From Synechocystis sp. PCC 6714 (GTDB lineage: Bacteria > Cyanobacteriota > Cyanobacteriia > Cyanobacteriales > Microcystaceae): 64,000 nt of DNA. Below are positions 37,176-45,492 of this stretch, piece after piece. Every line of letters starts with the position of its first letter. The first letter of the stretch is position 1. Where the stretch lies: contig NZ_CP007542.1 in NCBI RefSeq assembly GCF_000478825.2, forward strand, positions 3,162,001 through 3,226,000. The letters run 5' to 3'. A program made the position numbers and the translations under genes. The notes beneath the pieces were generated by a model. It searched no databases and had not been told where the DNA came from. It saw only the letters and a list, made by a program, of their open reading frames with translations.

Positions 37176-37709
37176 ATGGAGCTTATTCAGGAACTAGGTG
37201 AACTAGAAAGGGTTGCCATGCTTGATAGCCTAACCAAACTGTGGAATCGTTTGGGCATTGAAACATTACTCCAGCGGGAATGGGATTACGCCACCCGCAA
37301 AAATTCTCCCATCTCCATTGTGATAATTGATTTTGATAACTTTAAACGAATTAATGATCAATACGGCCATCTGGTGGGGGATGAGGTGCTCCAGGCTAGC
37401 TCCCGCCTAATCATGTCCACACTCCGTTCCTACGATGCACTGGGGCGATGGGGAGGGGATGAATTCATGCTTATCCTACCTGGTTGCAATCGAGAACACA
37501 CTACCCTACTCCTGAAAAAGATTCAAACGGCCATCGCCAAAAGCCCGGTCATGACAGCGGTTGGCCCCCTGAAAATTAGCTTGAGCATGGGGGGAGTGAG
37601 TAAATTTGTGAGAGAAGAAGAAACCCTCAAATATTGGCTGGAACAGGCGGATAATGAGCTCATGAAGGTCAAACGCCTTGGTAAGGGTAGTTTCCTCATA
37701 GCAGAATAA
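37176..37709 (+). CDS. GGDEF diguanylate cyclase domain, split from its GAF sensor
   Basis: A 177-residue GGDEF domain: DSLTKLWNR at the start, VIIDFDNFKRINDQYGHLVGD for metal binding, RSYD inhibitory site five residues before GGDEF, GRWGGDEFMLILPG active site and NELMKVKRLGKGSF at the end. It should make c-di-GMP if translated. The ATG at 37176 touches the TAG of the upstream GAF frame and has no good Shine-Dalgarno sequence of its own, so expression would depend on translational coupling or read-through. See the upstream GAF entry. Confidence 0.8.
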   Translation: MELIQELGELERVAMLDSLTKLWNRLGIETLLQREWDYATRKNSPISIVIIDFDNFKRINDQYGHLVGDEVLQASSRLIMSTLRSYDALGRWGGDEFMLILPGCNREHTTLLLKKIQTAIAKSPVMTAVGPLKISLSMGGVSKFVREEETLKYWLEQADNELMKVKRLGKGSFLIAE

Positions 37710-37737
37710 ATTCGCCTTGTTCTTGTTGTGAACTACT

Positions 37738-37988
37738 CATTTCCGCTAACGCTGAGAAATGAGCTTCCTATCCAAAGAACCGCTTTCTACTCCGAAGAAT
37801 AGCGAGTCTTACATTCTGGCGATAGGCGGAAAACCCTCGTTCCGAAGGCCAAAATCACGGTTACAAAATACTTTGTATATGTCTAGCTTGATTTTCGCTA
37901 TCCGTTGCTGTGTCAATACCGTCAGAGTATCAAAATCGAAGCTAAGTCGCAAGGCGCATCCCCAATCCGCTGACGCTGAGATGGGGGA
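37738..37988. repeat. Element bounded by two similar hairpins (possible nonautonomous IS200/IS605-like or PATE-type element)
   Basis: Two hairpins with nearly the same loop and different stems lie 230 bp apart in the same orientation. CTCATTTC-CGCTAACGCTGA-GAAATGAG is at about 37738-37765 and CCCCAATC-CGCTGACGCTGA-GATGGGG at about 37961-37988. No coding frame of note lies between them. Short elements with same-way hairpins at both ends are typical of defective IS200/IS605 relatives. A third hairpin with loop GTCGCTAACG (stem ACTTC/GAAGT) is at 38175-38194. The assignment is tentative. Confidence 0.45.
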
Positions 37989-38010
37989 CTTCCGGCGACA
38001 TATTACGTTA

Positions 38011-38155
38011 AGGTAATGGCCCAATACAGGACAGAAGCGATCGCCTTTGACGACAGAGACTGATCAACTCATCTACGCCCAAAATGCCGATAATGAGGGC
38101 GGCAAACAGGGAGCCCATTCTAGTGGCCGGTGTGGATAACAGCAGAATGGCGATC
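38011..38155. repeat. Direct repeat copy A (left border of island 2)
   Basis: These 145 bases are almost identical (about four differences by eye) and in the same orientation as 48376-48520. The repeat corresponds to the C-terminal part of the small membrane-protein gene behind leuS, read on the minus strand. Here the start of that gene is absent, so this copy is a fragment. Together the copies enclose the sbcDC relic, the restriction-modification genes and addAB. Confidence 0.92.
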
Positions 38156-38336
38156 TTGATCAATATTTAGTCATACTTCGTCGCTAACGGAAGTTTTTTA
38201 AAGCAATAGTAGACAAAAAATATATCTAAACCAAGGCACAGAAATTGTTAAGATTATTTTCTTGAAGTATAATTTTCCTTAGCAACAATGTACCTTTATG
38301 AAAACTTTCTCCTAATCCGAAGCTTAATTCCTCCCA

Positions 38337-38844
38337 ATGAAATTTCTCCATACCTCTGACTGGCATTTGGGGCGACAGTTTCACAATATTTCCCTGATTG
38401 AAGACCAAAAGCATGTCCTCAATCAGGTACTTGACTACGTTGAAAGGGAAGCGGTTGATGTGGTCATCATTGCCGGAGATGTCTATGATCGGGCGATTCC
38501 ACCGACGATCGCCGTTGATTTGTTGGATGAGACTCTGAATAAAATTTGTCTAGATCTTAAAGTTCCGGTGATTAGGATCCCTGGAAACCATGACAGTGCC
38601 GATCGCCTCAAGTTTGAGGCCAGTCATTTTCGGCAAGCGGGGCTACATATTTTGGGAGAATTGACGCGGATCACTGAACCTATTACATTCATTGGTGGAT
38701 TTACAGCAGAGTGAATGTATGATAGGTATTATTTCCCATGTGACCGAGCTGAAGGAGTTGATGCCGTATCGTCTGGATGTGATGAGTTCCCGTGGGGGCA
38801 GTACTGTTAAAATTCAAGGAGTTTCAAAATCTAAAGCTTGTTAG
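38337..38844 (+). pseudogene. Fused relic of sbcD (5' part) and sbcC (3' part)
   Basis: The first 125 codons are the N-terminal phosphoesterase part of SbcD: MKFLHTSDWHLGRQF with the metal Asp-His, AGDVYDRAIPP and IPGNHDSADRL. They stop at 38714. Overlapping in another frame, about 38685-38844 encodes the end of SbcC (LVDLQQSECMIGIISHVTEL, then RLDVMSSRGGSTVKI) to a TAG. A deletion of roughly the second half of sbcD and most of sbcC explains both pieces. SbcCD normally cuts DNA hairpins and ends. Neither piece can work alone, as the nuclease lacks its later metal ligands and the ATPase is gone. Confidence 0.85.
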
Positions 38845-39072
38845 ATACTATTTCGGCGCGGGAAAAACTAATCAGTGAGTTTACACTCTTTTTTGTAAAA
38901 TTATCGACAGTTTACAGTGGAATCCTATCAGGATAAGACAAGTATAATGAATTTAAAGTCTGCATACCGGTCTCAGTACATGCACAATTTTTTATCATAA
39001 AAGTTGCATGAAATGCCGCCAGCGGTTACCTTTACGATAATCCTACATTGAAAAATCCAAGATTTTTATCAA

Positions 39073-40098
39073 ATGCGTAAGACATCAATGTCAGAAGACA
39101 ATTCTAGAAAAATCGCCAACAAAAACCACAATTCTTATATACTTGAAGGCATAGACAAGCATCAATCTACTCAGCTTGCTCCCTCCGCATTACTACGACC
39201 CCTCCCTGAGCTTCTGAAAGAACAACTTGATTCTCAATTTAGGTTAGTAAAAGAAGAGCTTGAATCTTATTTAGGTAAGCCATTCTTTGCGGATAAAGGC
39301 TTTATTCTCTACAAAGGTGATTTGACTAGACTATTAAGCGACTTGTCTAAATCGTCTCTTAAAGTAGATTTAACTGTTACATCCCCACCCTATAACATTG
39401 GCAAAGAGTATGAAACCCCTATGTCAATTGATGAGTATGTTGAGTGGTGTTCAGACTGGATGAATCAATTGCACAAAGTAACCAAAAGCAATGGTTCATT
39501 TTGGTTAAACCTAGGGTACTTAGAAGTACCTGAAAAGGGTTTATGTATACCAATTCCTTACCTTCTGTGGGACAAATCATATTTTTATCTGTTACAGGAA
39601 GTTGTTTGGAAATATGGAGCCGGTGTTTCAACAAAATCTCGCTTGAGTCCGCGTAATGAAAAATGGTTATTTTATGTAAAGAACTCTCAAAAATATACCT
39701 TCAATTTGGACGACATCAGAGACCCAAATGTCAAGTATCCAAATCAGAAAAAAAATGGGAAGTACCGCTGTAACCCTTTAGGCAAAAACCCTTCTGACGT
39801 TTGGGATTTCCCAAAAGTTACTACAGGTAATAAACGTAGCTCTAAAGAAAGAACAGATCATCCTGCTCAATTTCCTTTGGGTGTAGTTGAGAGAATTATC
39901 AAAGCCTCATCTAATAATACCGATATTATTCTAGATCCCTTTGCTGGTTCGTGTTCAACTGGAATAGCATCTATTGGCTTAGGGCGTATTTTTTTAGGAT
40001 TTGAACTAAGACAAGACTATTGTGAAATTGCTGTTGCAAGATTTCATGAATTCACAAAGCAAAGACAGGAATTCTTTGAACAAAAAGAACTATTTTGA
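39073..40098 (+). CDS. Type II DNA methyltransferase (class beta, N4-cytosine or N6-adenine)
   Basis: A 341-residue modification enzyme. Catalytic motif IV is TVTSPPYNIGKEY, near residue 105. The SAM-binding motif I follows much later as ILDPFAGSCSTGIASIGLGR, with FLGFELRQDYCEIAVARF. This order (IV before I) is that of class beta enzymes such as M.PvuII, and the SPPY form is more common in N4-cytosine enzymes. HPAQFPLGVVERII lies before motif I as usual. The target site cannot be read. It converges with a restriction endonuclease gene broken by an IS and with a controller-protein gene, which together make a type II system. The region is AT-rich and HIP1-free. Confidence 0.9.
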   Translation: MRKTSMSEDNSRKIANKNHNSYILEGIDKHQSTQLAPSALLRPLPELLKEQLDSQFRLVKEELESYLGKPFFADKGFILYKGDLTRLLSDLSKSSLKVDLTVTSPPYNIGKEYETPMSIDEYVEWCSDWMNQLHKVTKSNGSFWLNLGYLEVPEKGLCIPIPYLLWDKSYFYLLQEVVWKYGAGVSTKSRLSPRNEKWLFYVKNSQKYTFNLDDIRDPNVKYPNQKKNGKYRCNPLGKNPSDVWDFPKVTTGNKRSSKERTDHPAQFPLGVVERIIKASSNNTDIILDPFAGSCSTGIASIGLGRIFLGFELRQDYCEIAVARFHEFTKQRQEFFEQKELF

Positions 40099-40598
40099 GA
40101 ATTATTAAATTGACTCCAGAAGGAGTATTGGCAGTCGAAAGTTATTCAGACTTCGTATTCGCTGAGCTTTTCTTTAAACTTTAAAATCTTTGAATTTCTG
40201 CCTTTATAATTTTTTATATCTCTAATTGTTTGAACACCTTCTTCTGAAAAATCTTTCGATGTTTTATCTCCAATGCCTTCAACTATTCCAACCGGGGAAT
40301 CTAACCTGTAGTCGCCACTTATTTCCAATAATTTATGCTTATAAACTGTATCGTCTAAACCAGATGCTTGGCCTGTAGCTGATTTCTGAGCTTTCCAGTC
40401 TTCATGATCAATCCAACCAAATCTCAAAAGGGTCAAAGTTTGTTCATGAAAATTCACTGTGATATAATATCCCGATTTTTCTTTCTTTTCCATCTCAGAA
40501 TTTTCTACTTTTTGTCCATAACTTCTGTTTCCAAACACCTTGAGTCCTAACTGTCCTGAGCTTTTAATTTCAACTGAATAGAAATCATCAGGTATATA

Positions 40599-41551
40599 TA
40601 GCTAAATGAAATAAAAGTGGGGCGGATGGTATGTATAATGGTATATTATGAATAATGACTAAACTAATAAGCAACTTATGGCATACGATCTAGATTTACG
40701 GCTAAGAGTAATAAGTTTTCTAGAAGAAGGGAATGGTGTAACGAAGGCATCAAAAATATTTAAGGTAGGTAGAGAGACAATTTATAGATGGTTAAGCCGG
40801 GAAAATCTGGAACCAACGAAGGTAAAGAACCGGCGTCGGAAGATAGATATAAAAGAGCTGGAGAAAGATGTGATGGAAAATCCGGATATGCCGATGAAAG
40901 AGAGAGCAAAGAAATTCGGTGTAACTCCTAGTGCACTGTCATATAGATTTAAAGAAATGGGAATTACGAGAAAAAAAAACAGTTACTATATAAAGAAAGA
41001 GATGAAGAAAAAAGAGCAGAATATCAAAAAATCCTGAAAGAGCTAATTCTAATTTATGGGGTTGCAAGCCTTGTATTCATAGATGAGGCTGGTTTTGAGG
41101 AGTTTGCCTCTTCAGTGTACGGATGGTCAAAAAGAGGAGAGAGAGTATATGGGGAAAGGCAAGGAAAAAGAGGAAAGAAAGAAAACCTTGTGGCAGGTAG
41201 AAGAAAAAACAAAAAAGACCTGATAGCACCGATGCTATTTAGTGGAAGTTTAAATGCCGAAGGTTTTGAAGGATGGCTTGAATTATACCTGATACCTGCA
41301 TTAACAATTCCATCGGTATTAATTATGGATAATGCGCCTATTCATAGAAAGAGTAGGATTAGAAAAATAGTGGAAGAGGCAGGACATACAGTTTTGTTTT
41401 TACCTACCTACTCGCCAGATCTTAATGACATAGAGCATGATTTTAGTGCATTGAAAAGAGCAAGAACATACGCCTCTCCAGGTGTAAGCATAGATGAAAT
41501 TATCCGTAACTACTGTGTAGCATAATGTCCTATAGTTATTTTAACTAGCTA
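40599..41551 (+). mobile_element. IS630/Tc1-mariner insertion sequence, 953 bp (ISY100-like)
   Basis: The element is bounded by inverted ends TAGCTAAATGAAATAA (40599-40614) and, reversed, TAGCTAGTTAAAATAA (41551-41536). It is flanked by a TA duplication at 40597-40598 and 41552-41553. TA targeting, size and the DDE-type transposase place it in IS630/Tc1-mariner. From memory ISY100 of PCC 6803 has a similar length and a 282-codon transposase, which matches the coding length here. Excision with loss of one TA would restore the restriction gene exactly. The left end lies inside the restriction gene's catalytic region. Confidence 0.93.
40678..41525 (+). CDS. IS630-family transposase, frameshifted
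   Basis: The first frame (40678-41037) has the N-terminal helix-turn-helix DNA-binding domain (AYDLDLRLRVISFLEEG, VGRETIYRWLSR) and a second one (MPMKERAKKFGVTPSALSYR). It runs out of frame after a run of nine A at about 40972-40980. From that run the other frame continues KKQLLYKERDEEKRAEYQK, then the catalytic domain: FIDEAGFEEF (first Asp), VLIMDNAPIHRKS (second Asp) and YSPDLNDIEHDFSALKR (Glu). In the last motif the usual Pro of LNPIE is Asp. In total 848 bases equal about 282 residues. Either a one-base indel has killed it or the A-run supports programmed -1 slippage. Confidence 0.85.
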
Positions 41552-41847
41552 TAAACAATATCCTTCTCGTTCTTACTTCTACTACCTCGCCAAAGACTAG
41601 GAAACTCTTTTTCAAGCTCCTTTGCAAATAATTTTTCAAAAAAGTATCCCGTGACGGTAGCAGGTATATCTAATTCCCAAAGTCGAACAGACAGTTCACT
41701 TTCGCCAATTGTCGTAGACCAGAGGGTATGCCAACACTTCAACGCTACTCGTCTAATTGTTTCAAAATCTAACGGATGTTGGTTAACTAAATCTTTGGTT
41801 TTAGCAAGCCATTCTTCTACACTTAAGTCATGGTAAGGTGATGCCAT

Positions 41848-42069
41848 TTAGTCTATTCCTTGCATTAATTCGCTTAACGGAATTTCTAGAGCTTTTGCTA
41901 GGCGCAATATATTCAAGAAAGCGACATTTCTTTCGCCTCTTTCAATGCCACCTATGTAAGTCCTATGAAGACCAGCCAAATCAGCCAAGTCCTCTTGAGA
42001 AAGACTTTTAAGCAACCTTAGCTCTCGAATTCTTAATCCAAACTTGATTAGATCATGGTTTTTAGCCAT
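41848..42069 (-). CDS. Restriction-modification controller (C) protein, XRE family
   Basis: A 73-residue helix-turn-helix protein (LRIRELRLLKSLSQEDLADL, LHRTYIGGIERGERNVAFLN) with the size and sequence pattern of C proteins of type II systems, such as C.PvuII. These activate their own gene and the restriction gene after a delay, so that methylation comes first. Its stop codon directly adjoins the ATG of the restriction gene (41848/41847), the classical C-R arrangement. A GACTGTAAGTC operator-like sequence lies 25 bp upstream. With the restriction gene broken, it would now only regulate itself. Confidence 0.88.
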   Translation of the reverse strand: MAKNHDLIKFGLRIRELRLLKSLSQEDLADLAGLHRTYIGGIERGERNVAFLNILRLAKALEIPLSELMQGID

Positions 42070-42081
42070 GAGCCTAAATTT

Positions 42082-42104
42082 GACTCAATTGATGACTGTA
42101 AGTC
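42082..42104 (-). promoter_or_regulatory. Possible C-box operator upstream of the C protein gene
   Basis: GACTGTAAGTC (42094-42104) is a GACT-N3-AGTC dyad of the kind bound by C proteins. An additional GACT lies at 42082-42085 on the same face, 13-22 bases before the start codon at 42069. C-boxes usually consist of two such half-site pairs close to a promoter. The second pair is imperfect here. Confidence 0.5.
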
Positions 42105-42256
42105 TACAGCTTATAAGTAGCAATTCTTTTCTCCTGTTAATTTTCGCTAAAAATCACTTTATGTCGTATAGTCCTCTGATTAAGTCCCAATCACACAACA
42201 TTACTTGTCAAAATTCATCCCTGATATGGAGTAGTGATCGCCGTTTTATCCCGACC

Positions 42257-45200
42257 TTATATTTTATTGGTATCTTGATTCTGAACTGAAGAATCAGCAT
42301 GCTCACAAATATCCGTATAAGGGCAATATTCACAGGCTTTAACTGATGGCGTTGGCTCAAATTCCTTATTGGCGATCGCCGTTAGTAACTGGTCTGCCTC
42401 TTCGGAAATTACTTGTAAATCATCCGTTGAAAAATAGCATAACTGGTTATGGCGAAGATAAGCAATATAAGCCTGGGATTTTTGGGTTGCCTTGGCATAG
42501 GCCCACAACTGAAACCGATGCTCCTGGGGGTTTACCTCTTGCTCAGTTTTGATGTCCAAAACAAAATTCTGACCAATTAAATCCGCAAGGCCATTGAAGC
42601 GAATTTTACCCAATTTTAATGATAAAAACCGTTCCCATTGTCCTGACTGGACTGCCGAAAAATTAGGATGGTTTCGGAATTGTTCGGCGAGAGTGAAAGC
42701 TTCTTTAATCTTGTCGGTGGGTAAGTTTAAATCTGGGGCAGAAATCTTCGTAATGTCCTTAATATTTTGAGCTAAAATGCTATGGGTAAGAATGCCAATT
42801 TCCCGCCCAAATTGTCCAGTAGTAATTGTCTCGCCGGGATGACCTTTTATGTACTTATAATCAAACTGCTTGGGACAACGGGCATAATCCGTTAATGCTG
42901 TCACAGGTAGCTGTAAACCACCAAATACAGGCTTAATTAATATTTCCGATGGTAGTTCCGGTAGAGGGGGATCTGAAGAATTAAAATGACTTAAATTTTC
43001 TGGTTGATAAACAATCTCCTGGGGGCTGAACTCTCCTTGCAAACCTACTTGTAACAGTTGCCATAAATTTAATCCCCGATCGCCTTGGCCAGTAGTGAAA
43101 ATTAGGCGATCGCCAGCTCGGGTCGCAGCTACATAAAGCAGACGTTTCATTTCTTCAAGATCTTGCGTTTGTTGTCGTTGTGCTAGTAGCAAATACAGGG
43201 CTGATTTTTGTTGTTCACCGCTTTCATCTTCCTGCTTAAAAGCCACTCCTAATTGGGGATCAAAACAAACCTGAGCATGATCACTTTGGGATTTGCGACT
43301 GAGATCGGGAACAATAACCACCGGCCATTCCAAACCCTTGGCTCCATGAATCGTCATTAAGGTAATGGCATTGCCCGCTTCCAGGGGCAGACGCTTGATT
43401 TCAACCTTCTTCTCCACCAGACGTTTAAGGCGACGGGCAACAATAAAGGTTTCATTAGAACCAGCCTCTAGCCGCCGAACCGTATCTAAAAAGCCTTGCC
43501 AATCAGCTAAATGACGCTCAGATTTGGGTAAATTGGCGATTACTGCGGTGTAACCCGTTAATCGATCGGCTAATTGCAATAACCGACTAGGGGGATCAAT
43601 GTGACGATGGTGACGTAATTTTTTTAAAATTTCAACGGTTTGGATGGTTATTTGATCATTCGATTCTTGCAATAATTGCCACCATTTTTGATTATCGGGA
43701 GCGGCTTGACGGAGTTCAAGTAATTGACGATCGCTCCAGGCAAAAAAGGGACTTCTTAGCACTGCAACTAGGGCAATATCATCCCGCGCATCGGCTAAAA
43801 ATCGCAGTAAGGCAATGCCATCCTTAGCTTCACGGGTATCGAGTAAATTACCGCCCCCAGCCTGTAAAACAGGAATTTGTAAATTACCAATCGCCTGTCC
43901 ATAAAGTTCCAGCGGTTCCCAAGTGCGGGCCAGAATGGCAATATCCCGAGGTTCAATGGGGCGGTGTTCCCGTGTTTTTTTATCCCAAACTAGACGTTTT
44001 TCCTGCAACATTTGCTGAACTAAATGGGCAATGTGTTGGGCTTCATATTGGCGCAGTTGCTCAACAGTGGGTTTAGTGGCACTGTCGGGATCGGGGATGA
44101 TGATAAAACTTTCCACATGGGGGGCAGGATGGGGCGGTTCCAGGCGATCGCCATCAAGATCTTGATGTAAGTCCGCCAAAATTGGCGCAAAAATTTGGTT
44201 AATGTTCTCAATCAAAGGAGCATGAGTACGAAAACTCGTACTTAAGGGAATGGTGTTGCTCAGGCGATCGCGCCATTGTTGAAAGACTTGAATATCTGCT
44301 CGCCGAAATCCATAAATCGACTGTTTTTCATCCCCCACTAAGGTTAAGGTTTTTCCCTCGGTTAAGGCTTCCAACAGTATGCCTTGGATGGAGTTAGTAT
44401 CCTGAAATTCATCAATCAAAAATGCTTGCCAACGGTGCTGGTAATAATCGCGAACCTGGGTATCTGCTAAGGCTCTGAGGGCACAAATTTCTAGATCATT
44501 AAAATCTAAAAGACGCTGGTGAACTTTGGCACGACTGATAACATCCCGTACAAAAATAAAAGCTTCTCGGAGATCGGGAAGTATGGCTTCTATTTGCTTG
44601 TCGAACTGTCCCCATTGCACCGTCACCAATTCAGTATTTGGGAAATCTTTCGTGAAATCTCGCCAGTCAATTAAGGTTCGTCTGACATTTTTTAATGTCT
44701 CTTCATCAGCCCAGTTCTTTTTGCTGCCAATATTACCAATTTTGAACTTGCTCCAAGCTTGGAATACACTTTGAAATTCTTCACTTTGAACATCATGCTG
44801 ATATTTTTCAATTGTTTCAATTAACGTTAATGCTGACTGTCTTACCGCTTCTAATTTGTCGCCTGCTTTGCCTTGATTTTGGCTGATAATAGCTTGGCTC
44901 TCTTGCCAAAAAGGATCATTGAGTAAGGTTTCAATAACGTTTTCTTGAGCCTTCTGAAGAATGGGCCACCAATCCTCTCGGGTGCGTTGCAATGCTTCCT
45001 CGGTACTGAGGGGATCTTGTAAAAAGACCTCCATTGCCGCTTTCATCAAGGAATAGGGAATTTGAGCGTAAAGCTCATTGGGTAATTGATCCAAGGCGAT
45101 CGCCATCTGTTCCGCTTGCCATAACTGCCCTTCCCATTCATCCAGGGGAGTAAAATCTGCTGGCACTCCCGCTGCTTCGGGGTGTTCTCGACAGATCCGG

Positions 45201-45490
45201 GCCGCCAGGGAGTGAAAGGTACAAATGGGGGCCGCTTCAAGTTCCGCTAACCAATCAAAACGATCGGTCGCCTGTTGCTGAACCGTTTGCCGAATCCGAG
45301 ACCGTAACTCGATCGCCGCCTTATCAGTAAAGGTCATGGCCACGATCTGCAATGGCGATAAGTCTTGCGTTTGCAGATGGAATAAGTACCGCCCCGCCAG
45401 CATATAGGTTTTACCTGTCCCCGCCCCTGCCGTAATGGCCACGCTTTTTGATGAAGTTGCTGCTTGTTTTTGTTGTGGTGTTAAAGCCAT
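42257..45490 (-). CDS. AddA-like UvrD-family helicase-nuclease
   Basis: A 1077-residue RecB/AddA-type enzyme that unwinds and trims DNA ends. Helicase motifs: Walker A AITAGAGTGKTYML (about residue 20), MTFTDKAA, FLIDEFQDTN, GDEKQSIYGFRRADIQ, MTIHGAKGLEWPVVIV and LLYVAATRAGDRLIF. The C-terminal RecB nuclease domain has HSILAQN, GLADLIGQNFVLDIKTEQE (catalytic D and DIK) and an iron-sulfur staple made by the Cys of ARCPKQFDYKY and CEYCPYTDIC. The start is 3 bases beyond the addB-like stop, so the two are co-translated. At least five HIP1 octamers show long residence in a HIP1-rich genome, unlike the neighbouring restriction genes. Confidence 0.9.
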   Translation of the reverse strand: MALTPQQKQAATSSKSVAITAGAGTGKTYMLAGRYLFHLQTQDLSPLQIVAMTFTDKAAIELRSRIRQTVQQQATDRFDWLAELEAAPICTFHSLAARICREHPEAAGVPADFTPLDEWEGQLWQAEQMAIALDQLPNELYAQIPYSLMKAAMEVFLQDPLSTEEALQRTREDWWPILQKAQENVIETLLNDPFWQESQAIISQNQGKAGDKLEAVRQSALTLIETIEKYQHDVQSEEFQSVFQAWSKFKIGNIGSKKNWADEETLKNVRRTLIDWRDFTKDFPNTELVTVQWGQFDKQIEAILPDLREAFIFVRDVISRAKVHQRLLDFNDLEICALRALADTQVRDYYQHRWQAFLIDEFQDTNSIQGILLEALTEGKTLTLVGDEKQSIYGFRRADIQVFQQWRDRLSNTIPLSTSFRTHAPLIENINQIFAPILADLHQDLDGDRLEPPHPAPHVESFIIIPDPDSATKPTVEQLRQYEAQHIAHLVQQMLQEKRLVWDKKTREHRPIEPRDIAILARTWEPLELYGQAIGNLQIPVLQAGGGNLLDTREAKDGIALLRFLADARDDIALVAVLRSPFFAWSDRQLLELRQAAPDNQKWWQLLQESNDQITIQTVEILKKLRHHRHIDPPSRLLQLADRLTGYTAVIANLPKSERHLADWQGFLDTVRRLEAGSNETFIVARRLKRLVEKKVEIKRLPLEAGNAITLMTIHGAKGLEWPVVIVPDLSRKSQSDHAQVCFDPQLGVAFKQEDESGEQQKSALYLLLAQRQQTQDLEEMKRLLYVAATRAGDRLIFTTGQGDRGLNLWQLLQVGLQGEFSPQEIVYQPENLSHFNSSDPPLPELPSEILIKPVFGGLQLPVTALTDYARCPKQFDYKYIKGHPGETITTGQFGREIGILTHSILAQNIKDITKISAPDLNLPTDKIKEAFTLAEQFRNHPNFSAVQSGQWERFLSLKLGKIRFNGLADLIGQNFVLDIKTEQEVNPQEHRFQLWAYAKATQKSQAYIAYLRHNQLCYFSTDDLQVISEEADQLLTAIANKEFEPTPSVKACEYCPYTDICEHADSSVQNQDTNKI

Positions 45491-45492
45491 GA

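Larger units (their letters stand above)
40146..41847 (-). pseudogene. Type II restriction endonuclease gene interrupted by an IS630-family element
   Basis: The gene starts at 41847 (MASPYHDLSVEEW) and runs to 41554, is broken by the IS at 40599-41551, and resumes at 40596 down to the stop at 40146. Leaving out the element and one TA copy joins ...EKDIV to YIPDDFYSVEIKSSGQ in frame and gives 248 residues. The junction region holds the nuclease core: an Asp in KDIVYIPDD followed by VEIK, a PD-(D/E)xK signature exactly at the insertion. The tail has a helix-hairpin-helix-like VEGIGDKTSKDFSEEGV. A GTG at 40538 could start a fragment of 130 residues, but that would lack the ExK. The recognition site is unknown. 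Confidence 0.85.

Noticed and set aside
37759-38155. Two short open frames over the hairpin element and the repeat copy
   Set aside because: One covers the noncoding paired-hairpin block and the other is the antisense of the membrane-gene fragment; neither resembles a protein family.
38337-38714. A functional short SbcD
   Set aside because: It ends after the first phosphoesterase motifs and runs directly into the end of SbcC in another frame, so it is a deletion relic.
40146-40538. A stand-alone 130-residue gene starting at GTG 40538
   Set aside because: It is the 3' part of the restriction gene; the reading frame continues upstream through VEIK to the IS edge and joins the other half exactly.
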